Origin: Simplicispira lacusdiani
GTDB lineage: Bacteria; Pseudomonadota; Gammaproteobacteria; Burkholderiales; Burkholderiaceae_C
DNA length: 64,000 bases
Assembly (NCBI RefSeq): GCF_003604195.1
Contig: NZ_QXGR01000002.1
Coordinates: 124,001 to 188,000, forward strand
Reading direction: 5' to 3'
Under the pieces are notes generated by a model that searched no databases, was not told where the DNA came from, and saw only the letters and a list, made by a program, of their open reading frames with translations. Below are positions 26,858-36,119 of the stretch, piece after piece. Made by a program: the position numbers and the translations under genes. The first letter of the stretch is position 1. Each line of letters opens with the position of its first letter.

Positions 26858-28597
26858 ATGACCATGATCCGCATCTCCGAAATCCGGCTGCCGCTGGCCT
26901 CGCTGCCGTCCGACCCCGACACCCACCCCGAGGCCGCGCTGCACGCCGCCGCCGCCCAGGCCCTGGGCATCGCACTTGCCGACATCGCGCGCGTCCACGT
27001 CTTCAAGCGCAGCTTCGACGCGCGCAAGGCCGATCTGCTGGCCGTCTACATCGTCGACACCACCCTCGCCGAGCCGGCCGGGGAAGCCGCTCTGCTGGCG
27101 CGGCACGCGGGCAACCCCCACATCCAGCCCACCCCCGACATGACCTGGCGCCCGGTGGGGCAGGCCCCAGCCAGTTTGCGCGAGCGCCCGGTGGTGGTGG
27201 GCTTCGGGCCCTGCGGCATCTTCGCGGCGCTGGTGCTGGCGCAGATGGGGCTGCGGCCCATCGTGCTGGAGCGCGGCAAGACGGTGCGCGAGCGCACCAA
27301 GGACACCTGGGGCCTGTGGCGCAAGCGCGAGCTGAACCCCGAGAGCAATGTGCAGTTCGGCGAAGGCGGCGCGGGCACCTTCTCCGACGGCAAGCTCTAC
27401 AGCCAGATCAAGGACCCGCGCCACCTGGGCCGCAAGGTGATGGAGGAGTTCGTGCAGGCCGGCGCGCCGCCCGAGATCCTGTACGTGGCGCACCCGCACA
27501 TCGGCACCTTCAAGCTCGTCAAGGTGGTCGAGACGCTGCGCGAACAGATCATCGCGCTGGGCGGTGAGGTGCGCTTCCAGCAGCGCGTGACCGACGTGCT
27601 CATCGAGCAGGACAGCGCCGGCCAGCGCCAGCTGCGCGGCCTGCGCGTGCTCGACCAGGCCACGGGCCAGACCCACGAGCTGGAGGCGCGCCATGTGGTC
27701 ATGGCGCTGGGCCACAGCTCGCGCGACACCTTCGCCATGCTGCATGAGCGCGGCGTGCACATGCAGGCCAAGCCGTTCTCGGTGGGTTTCCGCATCGAGC
27801 ACCCGCAGGGCGTGATCGACCGCGCGCGCTGGGGCCGCCACGCCGGCCACCCGCTGCTGGGCGCGGCCGACTACAAGCTGGTGCACCACGCCAGCAACGG
27901 CCGCGCGGCCTACAGCTTCTGCATGTGCCCCGGCGGCACCGTGGTGGCAGCGACCAGCGAGCCCGGCCGCGTGGTGACCAACGGCATGAGCCAGTATTCG
28001 CGCAACGAGCGCAATGCCAACGCCGGCATGGTGGTGGGCATCGATCCTCGGGACTATCCCACCGACCCGGCCGCGTTCGAGGCCCAGCTTGGCGCCACGC
28101 ACGGCGTGGAGGCCTTGAAGGACGGTGAGCACCACCCGCTCGCGGGCATCGTGCTGCAACGCCAGCTGGAATCGAATGCGTATGTGCTGGGCGGCGGCAA
28201 CTACAACGCGCCGGGCCAGCTCGTGGGCGACTTCATCGCGGGTCGCGCCTCCAAGGCGCTGGGCAGCGTGGAGCCCTCGTACAAGCCCGGCGTGACGCCC
28301 TGCGACCTGCGCGAGGCCCTGCCCGGCTACGCCACCGAGGCGCTGCGCGAGGCGCTGCCGGCGTTCGGCCGCAAGATCAAGGGCTTCGACATGCACGACG
28401 CCGTGCTCACCGGCGTGGAGACGCGCACCTCGTCGCCGCTCAAGATCGGCCGGGGCGAGGACTTCCAGAGCCTCAACACCGCCGGCCTGTACCCGGCGGG
28501 CGAAGGCGCCAGCTACGCCGGCGGCATTCTCTCGGCGGGCGTGGATGGCATCAAGGTGGGCGAAGCGGTGGCCCGGAGTATTCTGACAACCCCCTGA
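26858..28597 (+). CDS. NAD(P)/FAD-dependent oxidoreductase (COG2509 type)
   Basis: A 579-residue flavoprotein. After an N-terminal RNA-binding-like or ferredoxin-like region (about 1–100) comes the dinucleotide loop VVVGFGPCGIFAALVLAQMG (112–131), QFGEGGAGTFSDGKLY, MALGHSSRDTF and the C-terminal NTAGLYPAGEGASYAGGILS that closes the FAD site. The family (FAD-dependent dehydrogenase, YtfP/COG2509) is widespread but its substrate is unknown. The stop codon TGA is supplied by the first bases of a family A repeat. ATG 26864 is a second possible start. Confidence 0.88.
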   Translation: MTMIRISEIRLPLASLPSDPDTHPEAALHAAAAQALGIALADIARVHVFKRSFDARKADLLAVYIVDTTLAEPAGEAALLARHAGNPHIQPTPDMTWRPVGQAPASLRERPVVVGFGPCGIFAALVLAQMGLRPIVLERGKTVRERTKDTWGLWRKRELNPESNVQFGEGGAGTFSDGKLYSQIKDPRHLGRKVMEEFVQAGAPPEILYVAHPHIGTFKLVKVVETLREQIIALGGEVRFQQRVTDVLIEQDSAGQRQLRGLRVLDQATGQTHELEARHVVMALGHSSRDTFAMLHERGVHMQAKPFSVGFRIEHPQGVIDRARWGRHAGHPLLGAADYKLVHHASNGRAAYSFCMCPGGTVVAATSEPGRVVTNGMSQYSRNERNANAGMVVGIDPRDYPTDPAAFEAQLGATHGVEALKDGEHHPLAGIVLQRQLESNAYVLGGGNYNAPGQLVGDFIAGRASKALGSVEPSYKPGVTPCDLREALPGYATEALREALPAFGRKIKGFDMHDAVLTGVETRTSSPLKIGRGEDFQSLNTAGLYPAGEGASYAGGILSAGVDGIKVGEAVARSILTTP

Positions 28598-28642
28598 GGC
28601 GCTGTGCGCCTTCCCCCTTGCGCGGCGCCGCTGGCCTGGGCG
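28587..28642 (+). repeat. family A repeat, truncated, overlapping a stop codon
   Basis: ACAACCCCCTGAGGCGCTGT, GCGCCTTCCCCCTTGCGCGG and CGCCGCTGGCCTGGGCGG: both ends of family A with the middle lost. Its CCCCCTGA contains the stop codon (28595–28597) of the flavoprotein, whose last residues TTP are encoded by the repeat. Confidence 0.7.
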
Positions 28643-28697
28643 GTGCACATTGCATGCGGTGCGGGTCGTGCGCGGCGCCATGCAAACGGCCACCGGG

Positions 28698-30029
28698 CTA
28701 CTGGCGCCGCAGGAAGTCCACCGCCAGCGCGGCCAGGCTGCGCGCGCCCGTGGGAAGCTGGTCCTCGTCGATGTCGAACAGCGGCGAGTGGTTGGGCGGG
28801 GCCTTGTTGAAATCCACGCCCTTGGGCGGCGCGCCCAGGAAGTAGAAGAAGCCGGGCACCACCTTCTGGAACTCCGAGAAGTCCTCCGAGCCGCTGACCT
28901 TCGGGATCACCATGGCCTTGCCGCCCATGGCCAGCTTGAGCGCGGGCAGCGAGGCCTCGGTGAGCGCGGCCGGGTTGGTGGTGACCGGGTAGGCCACGGG
29001 CCCGAAGCGCACCTTGGCCTTGGCGCCGCTGGAGGCGGCGATGGATTCGGCCGTGGTGGCGATGCGCTTGAGCGCGTCCTGGCGCATGTCCTCGTCGAAG
29101 GTGCGCAGCGTGCCCAGCAACTCCACGTTGTCGGGGATGATGTTGTAGCGCGTGCCGCCCTGGATGGAGCCGATGGTGATGACCGCGGGCTCCTTGCTGA
29201 TGTTGAGCTGGCGGCTCACCACCGTCTGCAGGCCCAGCACCACCTGGCTGGCGGCCACCACCGGGTCGATGGCGCTCCAGGGCGAGGAGCCGTGGCCGCC
29301 CTTGCCCTCCACGTGGATGGTGATGCTGTCCGAGCCCGCCATCAGCGGCCCGCTGCGGTAACCCACCATGCCCGAAGGCAGGTTGGCCGTGATGTGCAGG
29401 CCGTAGAGGGCCTGCACATCCTTGAGCACGCCCGCCTCCACCATGGCCTTGGCACCGAAGCTCGGCACCTTGCCGTGCTCGTCGGCCTCCACGGGCGCGC
29501 CCTCCTCGGCCGGCTGGAAGATGAACTTGACGGTGCCGGGCAGTTGCGCGCGCAGGCCCGCCAGCGCCTCGGCCGCGCCCATCAGCATGGCCACATGGGC
29601 ATCGTGGCCGCAGGAATGCGCCACCGGCACCTCCTTGCCCAGGTAGCTGGCCTTGGCCTTGGAGGCGAATGGCAGACCCGTCTTCTCGGGCATGGGCAGG
29701 GCATCCATGTCGGCGCGCAGCGCCACCACCTTGCCCGGCAATCCGCCACGCAGCGTGCCGACGACGCCCGTGCCGCCCACGCCGGTCTGCACCTCCATCC
29801 CCAGGCGGCGCAGGTGCTCGGCCACCAGTTGCGCGGTGCGCACCTCCTGGCCCGACAGTTCCGGATGGGCATGGATATCGCGGCGCCACTGCACCATCTT
29901 CGGCGCGACGGCGGACACGGCGGCATCGATGGCCTGCAGGCCAGTGGCATCGAGCGCCTGTGCGTGGGCACCAGAGACACCGGCCGCGAGGCCGGCGGCG
30001 AGCGAGAGAGCGGTCAGGGAATTACGCAT
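28698..30029 (-). CDS. M20 family metallo-hydrolase (amidohydrolase), exported
   Basis: A 443-residue M20D-type amidohydrolase (hippurate or N-acyl-amino-acid hydrolase relatives). The first ~24 residues MRNSLTALSLAAGLAAGVSG then AHAQ form a Sec signal peptide, so the enzyme is likely periplasmic. Metal-site segments ALRADMDALPM, HSCGHDAHVAMLMGAA, FQPAEEG and GSEDFSEFQ are present. The natural substrate is not evident. The gene is divergent from an AraC/GlxA regulator 69 bases away, which may control it. Confidence 0.88.
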   Translation of the reverse strand: MRNSLTALSLAAGLAAGVSGAHAQALDATGLQAIDAAVSAVAPKMVQWRRDIHAHPELSGQEVRTAQLVAEHLRRLGMEVQTGVGGTGVVGTLRGGLPGKVVALRADMDALPMPEKTGLPFASKAKASYLGKEVPVAHSCGHDAHVAMLMGAAEALAGLRAQLPGTVKFIFQPAEEGAPVEADEHGKVPSFGAKAMVEAGVLKDVQALYGLHITANLPSGMVGYRSGPLMAGSDSITIHVEGKGGHGSSPWSAIDPVVAASQVVLGLQTVVSRQLNISKEPAVITIGSIQGGTRYNIIPDNVELLGTLRTFDEDMRQDALKRIATTAESIAASSGAKAKVRFGPVAYPVTTNPAALTEASLPALKLAMGGKAMVIPKVSGSEDFSEFQKVVPGFFYFLGAPPKGVDFNKAPPNHSPLFDIDEDQLPTGARSLAALAVDFLRRQ

Positions 30030-30098
30030 GGCAAGGCGGAAAGAAAGTGGACGAAGGCCCCATGCTAAGAGCGGCATCCCGCAGACAAAGAGGTCAAA

Positions 30099-31205
30099 AT
30101 GGCCATTCAAAAAGCCACTATCGCCATGCCTCCCTGCCTCGCCATCGACATCCCCGTGTTGCCCGAAACCGCCCTGGGCCACGCGCTGCAGTTCGTGGAG
30201 CTGCTGCGCACGGCCAACCTGCTGGCCGGTCTGCGCCATGGCGCGCAGGCGCCGCGCATCGGCTGGCGCCTGACCGATGCCCAGGGCCTGCCCCTGCGCA
30301 TCGCCGACGGCCCCTTGCTGCCCTGCCTCCGCGCGGGGGCCTTCGAGGGGCCGGCCACGGACCTGTTCATCGCGCCGCTGCACTGCCCCGACATCCCGGC
30401 CGTGCGCCTCGCCGTGGACCAATACCCCGCGCTGGCACGCCGGATCGGCGTGGCCGTGGACCAGGGCCTGCGCATCTGCACGCAGGGCAGCGGCGCCTGG
30501 CTGGCGGCGCGCAGCGGGCGGCTGGACGGCCGCCGCGTGGCGCTGCCGTGGTACTACATCGGCGGTTTCGGGCGCGACTTTCCGGGCATCTCCATCGCCA
30601 CGGAGCAAGACTTCCACGAAGACGGCCCCTGGCTCAGCGCGGCCCTGTCCACGGGCATGGTGGACATGGCCGCCGCGCTGGCGCAGCGGGCCATGGGCCC
30701 CGAGCTGGCCCAGGCACTGCGCTCGGTGCTGCGCCCCGACCCGGAGCGCGGCCGCGCCGCGCTGGAAGCGCTGCAGGCCCGGCACATTCCGAGCACCCGC
30801 GACAGCACCCTGGCGCGCGCCATCGCGTGGATGGAGCAGCACCTGGACCAGCCCTACCAGCTCGGCGCCGTGGCCGCCGCCGCGTCGGTGAGCCCGCGCA
30901 CGCTGCTGCGGCATTTCCGTGAGGAGCTGGGACATTCGCCGCTCGACCACCTGCACGGGCTGCGCTGCGCCCGCGCGCGCGTGCTGCTGGAGATCACGCT
31001 GGAGAGCATCCCCACCATCGCCCAGGCCTGCGGCTATGCCGACCCGGCGGCCTTCCGGCGGGTGTTCGCGCGGCACACCGGTCTCTCGCCCACGGCCTAT
31101 CGCCAGCGCCACACCCTGCGCGCGCCCCGGCGGCGCTGGCGCGTTGGGGAGGCCCCCAGCGTGGACGCGGTGATCGGCGCGCTGCGTTCGGCGGCGAAGA
31201 TGTAA
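30099..31205 (+). CDS. GlxA-type AraC family transcriptional regulator (truncated-sensor variant)
   Basis: A 368-residue regulator. The N-terminal ~220 residues are a DJ-1/PfpI-like sensor domain as in GlxA proteins (LFIAPLHCPDIPA, GLRICTQGSGAWLAA, YYIGGFGRDFPG). The C-terminal AraC double helix-turn-helix includes LGAVAAAASVSPRTLLRHFR and IPTIAQACGYADPAAFRRVF, RHTGLSPTAYRQR. GAGGTCAAA precedes the ATG. The divergent M20 hydrolase is its most likely target; no operator is recognisable in the 69-base spacer. Confidence 0.87.
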   Translation: MAIQKATIAMPPCLAIDIPVLPETALGHALQFVELLRTANLLAGLRHGAQAPRIGWRLTDAQGLPLRIADGPLLPCLRAGAFEGPATDLFIAPLHCPDIPAVRLAVDQYPALARRIGVAVDQGLRICTQGSGAWLAARSGRLDGRRVALPWYYIGGFGRDFPGISIATEQDFHEDGPWLSAALSTGMVDMAAALAQRAMGPELAQALRSVLRPDPERGRAALEALQARHIPSTRDSTLARAIAWMEQHLDQPYQLGAVAAAASVSPRTLLRHFREELGHSPLDHLHGLRCARARVLLEITLESIPTIAQACGYADPAAFRRVFARHTGLSPTAYRQRHTLRAPRRRWRVGEAPSVDAVIGALRSAAKM

Positions 31206-31241
31206 AAAAAAACCGCCAGGGGCCTGCGCGCCCTGGCGGTT
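31204..31241 (-). terminator. rho-independent terminator after htpX
   Basis: AACCGCCAGGG–CCCTGGCGGTT is a perfect 11-bp stem with a 9-base loop; on the minus strand it is followed by a run of T (plus-strand A tract 31204–31212). It lies 25 bases beyond the htpX stop and just after the convergent AraC-type gene. Confidence 0.88.
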
Positions 31242-31265
31242 GACGGAAGGACGCGCGGTGCGTGC

Positions 31266-32147
31266 TCAGCCGTTGTTCTGCGCGTTCTGCAGCGCGGCGA
31301 TGCGCTGTTCGATCGGCGGGTGGGTGCTGAACAGCTGGCCGATGCCGCCGGCGATGCCCATGGCGGCCATGCTCTTGGGCAGCTCCTGCGTGTGCACGCC
31401 GCCCAGGCGGGCCAGGGCGTTGATCATGGGCTGGCGGCGGCCCATGAGCTGGGCGGCGCCGGCGTCGGCGCGGAATTCGCGCTGGCGCGAGAACCAGGCC
31501 ACGATGATGGCGGCCAGGAAGCCCAGGACGATGTCGAGCACGATGGTGGTGACCATGTAGCCGATGCCGGGGCCGGAGCTTTCCTCGTCGTTCCTGCGCA
31601 GGAAGCTGTCCACGGCATAGCCGATGGCGCGCGAGAGGAAGACCACGAAGGTGTTCATCACGCCCTGGATCAGCGTCATGGTGACCATGTCGCCGTTGGC
31701 GATGTGCGCCACCTCGTGGCCGATCACGGCCTCGACCTCTTCGTGCGTCATGCTCTGCAGCAGGCCGGTGGAGACGGCCACCAGGGCCGAGTTCTTGAAG
31801 GCGCCGGTGGCGAAGGCGTTGGGCTCGCCCTCGAAGATGCCGACCTCGGGCATGCCAATGCCGGCCTTGTCGGCGAACTTGCGCACGGTCTCGACGATCC
31901 AGGCCTCATCCTGGTTGCGCGGCTGCTCGATGATCTGCACGCCCGCGCTCCACTTGGCCATGGGCTTGCTGATGAGCAACGAGATGATGGCGCCGCCAAA
32001 GCCCATGACGAAGGCGAAACCCAGCAGCGCGCCCAGGTTCAGCCCGTTGGCGGTGAGGAAGCGGTTCACGCCGAGCAGGCTGGCCACGACGCCGAGCACG
32101 GCCACGACGGCGATGTTGGTCAACAGGAACAGGACGATGCGTTTCAT
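31266..32147 (-). CDS. htpX: membrane zinc protease HtpX
   Basis: HtpX is the heat-shock-induced inner-membrane M48B metalloprotease that degrades misfolded membrane proteins alongside FtsH. The 293-residue product has two N-terminal membrane segments ([20 protein letters not shown] and [18 protein letters not shown]), the zinc motif [16 protein letters not shown], the third ligand region [16 protein letters not shown] and two more hydrophobic segments. A sigma-32-type promoter lies 43 bases upstream. Confidence 0.95.
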   Translation of the reverse strand: MKRIVLFLLTNIAVVAVLGVVASLLGVNRFLTANGLNLGALLGFAFVMGFGGAIISLLISKPMAKWSAGVQIIEQPRNQDEAWIVETVRKFADKAGIGMPEVGIFEGEPNAFATGAFKNSALVAVSTGLLQSMTHEEVEAVIGHEVAHIANGDMVTMTLIQGVMNTFVVFLSRAIGYAVDSFLRRNDEESSGPGIGYMVTTIVLDIVLGFLAAIIVAWFSRQREFRADAGAAQLMGRRQPMINALARLGGVHTQELPKSMAAMGIAGGIGQLFSTHPPIEQRIAALQNAQNNG

Positions 32148-32189
32148 GGCTCTCCACGGAAAGGTGGTTGGTCAGGATGGGGACGGATT

Positions 32190-32218
32190 ACATGGGGCTA
32201 CCCACGCACTCCTTCAAG
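32190..32218 (-). promoter_or_regulatory. sigma-32-type heat-shock promoter of htpX
   Basis: On the minus strand CTTGAAG (32218–32212), a 14-base spacer and CCCCATGT (32197–32190) match the sigma-32 consensus at 6 of 7 and all defined -10 positions. Spacing and layout are the same as at hslV in this window. Confidence 0.8.
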
Positions 32219-32326
32219 CCGCCCGCCCCTGCAAACCCGGGCGCGCGGCGGTATACGAAAGAGTCATCATAGAAGGAAAAGTTCGTCCAGCAGGCCTGCG
32301 GGCAACAAGCCCGGCGCCGGCACATG

Positions 32327-32390
32327 CTATTTATTCAATAGCTTGAAGCGCTTGCTGTAAGCGCTCTTCAACGGGTTTTTCCTTCAAACT
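32327..32390. repeat. family B repeat between pyrC and htpX
   Basis: TTATTCAATAGCTTGAAGCG, then the strong core hairpin GAAGCGCTTGCTGTAAGCGC and TCTTCAACGGGTTTTTCCTT. It ends 10 bases from the pyrC stop and could act in pyrC 3'-end formation. The rest of the 250-base spacer up to htpX holds the htpX promoter and nothing else I can support. Confidence 0.6.
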
Positions 32391-32399
32391 TCCGACGAC

Positions 32400-33449
32400 C
32401 TAGACCAGCCGCCACGGCAGCGCCTCGCCGGCCCGCAGGGGCTTGAGCTCGGCCTCGCCGAAGGCAAAGCTGTCGGGCGGCGTCCAGGCCTCGCGGCGCA
32501 GGGTGATGGTGCCGCCGTTGCGCGGCAGGCCGTAGAAGGCCGGGCCGTGGAAGCTGGCGAAGGCTTCGAGCTTGTCGAGCGCGCCCGCGTTGTCGAAGGC
32601 CTCGGCATACAGCTCCATGGCCGCGTGGGCGGTGTAGCAGCCGGCGCAGCCCGTGGCGTGCTCCTTGAGGTGGGCCGGGTGCGGCGCGCTGTCGGTGCCG
32701 AGGAAGAACTTGGGGCTGCCGCTGGTGGCCGCCTGCACCAGCGCCTGGCGGTGCGTCTCGCGCTTGAGCACGGGCAGGCAGTAGTAATGCGTGCGGATGC
32801 CGCCGGTGAAGATGGCGTTGCGGTTGTAGAGCAGGTGGTGCGCGGTGATGGTGGCGGCCGTGTGGGCGTCGGCCTCCTGCACGTACTGCGCGGCTTCCTG
32901 GGTGGTGATGTGCTCGAACACGATCTTCAGTTCGGGGAAGTCGCGGCGCAGCGGGATGAGCTGCTGCTCGATGAACACGGCCTCGCGGTCGAACAGGTCG
33001 ATGTCGGGGCTGGTCACCTCGCCATGCACCAGCAGCAGCAGGCCGGCCTTCTGCATGGCCTCCAGGGTCTTGTAGGTCTTGCGCAGGTCGGTCACGCCCG
33101 CGTCGCTGTTCGTCGTGGCGCCGGCCGGGTAGAGCTTGGCGGCCACCACGCCGGCCTCCTTGGCGCGCGCGATTTCCTCGGGCGGCAGGTTGTCGGTGAG
33201 GTACAGCGTCATCAGCGGCTCGAACGCCACGCCGGCCGGCACGGCGGCGAGGATGCGCTGCTTGTAGGCCAGGGCCTGGGCCGCCGTGGTCACGGGCGGG
33301 CGCAGGTTGGGCATGATGATGGCGCGGCCGAACTGGGCGGCGGTGTGCGGCACGACGGTGTGCAGCGGGTCGCCGTCGCGCACATGCAAGTGCCAGTCGT
33401 CGGGGCGGGTGATCGTGAGGGTGTCTTGGGCGGCGGTCATGGCCGCCAT
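32400..33449 (-). CDS. pyrC: dihydroorotase
   Basis: PyrC closes carbamoyl-aspartate to dihydroorotate in pyrimidine synthesis. The 349-residue product is a class II (E. coli-type) dihydroorotase: zinc ligands [10 protein letters not shown], the carboxylated lysine in [25 protein letters not shown] and the catalytic Asp in [10 protein letters not shown]. Two in-frame ATGs (33449 and 33440) are possible; the first has GGGA just upstream. Confidence 0.95.
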   Translation of the reverse strand: MAAMTAAQDTLTITRPDDWHLHVRDGDPLHTVVPHTAAQFGRAIIMPNLRPPVTTAAQALAYKQRILAAVPAGVAFEPLMTLYLTDNLPPEEIARAKEAGVVAAKLYPAGATTNSDAGVTDLRKTYKTLEAMQKAGLLLLVHGEVTSPDIDLFDREAVFIEQQLIPLRRDFPELKIVFEHITTQEAAQYVQEADAHTAATITAHHLLYNRNAIFTGGIRTHYYCLPVLKRETHRQALVQAATSGSPKFFLGTDSAPHPAHLKEHATGCAGCYTAHAAMELYAEAFDNAGALDKLEAFASFHGPAFYGLPRNGGTITLRREAWTPPDSFAFGEAELKPLRAGEALPWRLV

Positions 33450-33482
33450 TGTCCCATCACTCCCCAGGGAGGGGTCGCAGGC

Positions 33483-33674
33483 TTACTGGGGATCGAAGCC
33501 CGCCAGATCCAGGGCTTCGCGCAACGAATCGAGCGCATCGCGCACGAGGAAGGTTTCCGCATCGTCACGGGAGCATGCGCGGATCGCCTCATGGCTGATG
33601 TGCTTGACGAACTGTGCCAGCGCCTGGGCATTCTCGGGCGTGAGTTCGGCAGTGATAACCACGGGTTGTTTCAT
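33483..33674 (-). CDS. small conserved hypothetical protein
   Basis: A 63-residue acidic, helical protein starting MKQPVVITAELTPENAQALA and ending LREALDLAGFDPQ. It resembles short Burkholderiales proteins of the DUF7706 type as I remember them; no function is known. ATG 33674 is preceded by GAGACC at a reasonable distance; a TTG two codons earlier is less likely. It lies alone between gltL and pyrC on the same strand. Confidence 0.6.
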   Translation of the reverse strand: MKQPVVITAELTPENAQALAQFVKHISHEAIRACSRDDAETFLVRDALDSLREALDLAGFDPQ

Positions 33675-33777
33675 GTTCAAGGTCTCGTGCGTAAGATGCG
33701 TGCCATGCCGGGGGATTCCGGCCAGGGCATCTTACCGGCGGGAAGGAACGCCTGGCACGGGCGCCCTGCCCGGAAAG

Positions 33778-33805
33778 CACAACGGCACCCGCAGGTGCCG
33801 CTGTG
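33778..33805 (-). terminator. hairpin behind gltL, weak terminator
   Basis: ACAACGGCACCCGCAGGTGC and CGCTGTGT form a stem of about 11 bp with a 3–4 base loop 17 bases after the gltL stop. On the minus strand it is followed only by CTTTCC, a poor T tract, so termination here is plausible but not certain. Confidence 0.4.
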
Positions 33806-33821
33806 TACCCGTGCCAAGCGA

Positions 33822-34559
33822 TCAGTGCTGCAGGATCTTGTTGAGGAAGTCCTTGGTGCGCGGCTGGCGGGCATCGGGGTTGCCGAAGAACTCGTCGCGC
33901 GAGCAGTCTTCCAGGATCTTGCCGCCCACGTCCATGAAGATCACGCGGTTGCTGACCTTCTTGGCGAAGCCCATTTCGTGCGTCACGCACATCATGGTCA
34001 TGCCCTCGTTGGCCAGGCCCACCATCACGTCGAGCACCTCGCCCACCATCTCGGGGTCGAGCGCCGAGGTGGGTTCGTCGAACAGCATGACGATGGGGTC
34101 CATGGACAGCGCGCGCGCGATGGCCACGCGCTGCTGCTGGCCACCCGAGAGCTGGCCGGGGAACTTGTCCTTGTGCGCGGTCAGGCCCACGCGTTCGAGC
34201 ATCTTCAGGCCGCGCTTCTTGGCGTCTTCGGGGTTGCGCCCCAGCACCTTGATCTGCGCGATGGTGAGGTTTTCCGTCACCGACAGGTGCGGGAACAGCT
34301 CGAAGTGCTGGAACACCATGCCGACATGGCTGCGCAGCTTGGGCAGGTCGGTCTTGGGATCGTGCACGGGCACGCCATCGACCCAGATCTCGCCCTTCTG
34401 GATGGGTTCGAGCGCGTTGATGGTCTTGATGAGCGTGGACTTGCCCGAGCCCGACGGGCCGCACACCACCACCACTTCGCCCTTGTTGATGCTGGTGGAG
34501 CAATCGTTGAGCACCTGGAAGGTGCCGTACCACTTGGAAACGTTTTTGAGTTCGATCAT
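33822..34559 (-). CDS. gltL: glutamate/aspartate ABC transporter ATP-binding protein
   Basis: The 245-residue ATPase of a polar amino-acid importer. Walker [14 protein letters not shown]-loop [11 protein letters not shown], signature [15 protein letters not shown], Walker [14 protein letters not shown] and the switch His in CVTHEMGF are all intact. It is the last gene of the gltI–gltJ–gltK–gltL operon; GltIJKL in E. coli imports glutamate and aspartate, and the same substrates are inferred here. Confidence 0.93.
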   Translation of the reverse strand: MIELKNVSKWYGTFQVLNDCSTSINKGEVVVVCGPSGSGKSTLIKTINALEPIQKGEIWVDGVPVHDPKTDLPKLRSHVGMVFQHFELFPHLSVTENLTIAQIKVLGRNPEDAKKRGLKMLERVGLTAHKDKFPGQLSGGQQQRVAIARALSMDPIVMLFDEPTSALDPEMVGEVLDVMVGLANEGMTMMCVTHEMGFAKKVSNRVIFMDVGGKILEDCSRDEFFGNPDARQPRTKDFLNKILQH

Positions 34560-34583
34560 TTCTGGTTCCTCTGTCTCTGTGCT

Positions 34584-35255
34584 TCAGCGGATGATGGCGA
34601 TCTTCTGGTGCAGGCGCTTGACCATCCAGGAGAGGGCGTAGCACATGACGAAATAGAGCACCGCCGCGGCCAGGTAGGCCTCGATGGGGCGGCCGAAGTT
34701 CTTGCCCGCGACCTCGAAGCCCTTGAGCATGTCGTAGGCGCCGATGGCGTAGACCAGCGAGGTGTCCTGGAACAGGATGATGGTCTGCGTGAGCAGCACC
34801 GGCAGCATGTTGCGGAAGGCCTGCGGCAGGATCACATAGCGCATGTTCTGGCCATACGTCATGCCCACGGCCTGGCCGGCGAAGACCTGGCCGCGTGGAA
34901 TGGACTGGATGCCCGCGCGCATGATTTCGCTGAAGTAGGCCGCCTCGAAGGCGATGAAGGTGACCACGGCCGACACCTCGGCGCCGATGGGGCGGCCGAT
35001 GATGGCGGGCACGAGCAGGAAGAACCACAGGATCACCATCACCAGCGGAATGCTGCGCATGCCGTTGACGTAGATGGTGGCGGGCACGTCCAGCCATTTC
35101 CGGCCCGACAGGCGCATGAGCGCCAGCAGCGTTCCGAACAGGATGCCGCCGATCGTGGCCACCACCGTGAGCATGAGGCTGAAGTACAGCCCCTTGAGCA
35201 CGAAGTTGGAGATCAGGTCCCAGTTGTAAAACGAGAAATCGAGTGCGATGTTCAT
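34584..35255 (-). CDS. gltK: glutamate/aspartate ABC transporter permease GltK
   Basis: A 223-residue inner-membrane permease of the His/Glu/Gln/Arg family. About five membrane segments, the N-terminal LKGLYFSLMLTVVATIGGIL and the EAA loop ...MRAGIQSIPRGQVFAGQAVG are visible. It directly follows gltJ (one base between stop and start) and precedes gltL by 24 bases. Confidence 0.93.
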   Translation of the reverse strand: MNIALDFSFYNWDLISNFVLKGLYFSLMLTVVATIGGILFGTLLALMRLSGRKWLDVPATIYVNGMRSIPLVMVILWFFLLVPAIIGRPIGAEVSAVVTFIAFEAAYFSEIMRAGIQSIPRGQVFAGQAVGMTYGQNMRYVILPQAFRNMLPVLLTQTIILFQDTSLVYAIGAYDMLKGFEVAGKNFGRPIEAYLAAAVLYFVMCYALSWMVKRLHQKIAIIR

Positions 35256-35256
35256 G

Positions 35257-36012
35257 TCAGTGCCCTCCCGATCCGCCGGCCACGATGAGGCCCGGCACGC
35301 GCGCGCGCTTCTCGATGAAGGCCATGATGCGGTTGATGGCGAAGGCCGAGACGATGTAGCAGGCCGTCACGGCCAGGTACACCTCGATGCCGCGCGAGGT
35401 CTCTTCCTGCGCCTGCATGGCGAACATGGTCAGCTCGGCCACCGACACGGCGAAGGCCACCGACGAGTTCTTGAAGATGTTCATGGTCTCGCTGGTCAGC
35501 GGCGGGATGATGATGCGGAACGCCATGGGCAGCAGCACATAGCGGTAGGTCTGGAAGGTGGTGAATCCCACGGCCAGACCCGCGTAGCGCTGGCCTCTCG
35601 GCAACGCCTGGATGCCCGAGCGCACCTGCTCGGCGATACGTGCCGAGGTGAAGAAGCCCAGCGCCAGCACCACCAGCACGAAACCGGGCACGCTCTTCAT
35701 GGCCGGGAAGATGGTGGGCACCACGTGGTACCACAGAAAAATTTGCACCAGCAGCGGAATGTTGCGGAACAGCTCGACCCAGGCATTGCCCAGGCGCACG
35801 ATGCCCGGGCGGTCCTGCAGGGTGCGCAGCGTGCCGATGAACGAACCGAGCGCCAACGCCAGCAGCAGCGCCAGCAACGCGACAGACACCGTCCAGCCCC
35901 AGGCCGACAGCATCCAGTCCAGATAGGTGATGTCGCCGCCCTTGCCAAAGCAGCCCTGCACCACCTGCCGTTCCATGGTGTCCTCGCAGAACACCTGCCA
36001 ATCCCAGCTCAT
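35257..36012 (-). CDS. gltJ: glutamate/aspartate ABC transporter permease GltJ
   Basis: A 251-residue permease, partner of GltK. The EAA loop RSGIQALPRGQRYAGLAVGF and about six hydrophobic segments are present (for example TVSVALLALLLALALGSFIG). A periplasmic stretch follows the N-terminus, as in E. coli GltJ. An intercistronic terminator-like hairpin separates it from gltI. Confidence 0.93.
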   Translation of the reverse strand: MSWDWQVFCEDTMERQVVQGCFGKGGDITYLDWMLSAWGWTVSVALLALLLALALGSFIGTLRTLQDRPGIVRLGNAWVELFRNIPLLVQIFLWYHVVPTIFPAMKSVPGFVLVVLALGFFTSARIAEQVRSGIQALPRGQRYAGLAVGFTTFQTYRYVLLPMAFRIIIPPLTSETMNIFKNSSVAFAVSVAELTMFAMQAQEETSRGIEVYLAVTACYIVSAFAINRIMAFIEKRARVPGLIVAGGSGGH

Positions 36013-36068
36013 AGGATTGCTCCTTCTTCAAACGGAGGGGTTGGACGCCGCCGCCGGCGGTGCCCAAC

Positions 36069-36103
36069 AAAAAAGCCCCTTCAAACCCGCGGTCCGAAGG
36101 GGC
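36069..36103 (-). terminator. terminator-like hairpin between gltI and gltJ
   Basis: On the minus strand GCCCCTTC-N13-GAAGGGGC is followed by TTTTTT, 17 bases after the gltI stop and inside the operon. A second inverted pair, GTTGG/CCAAC, follows (36032–36067). Partial termination here would give excess binding protein over permease, as in other ABC import operons. Confidence 0.75.
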
Positions 36104-36119
36104 GGTTCATGCCTGTGAA

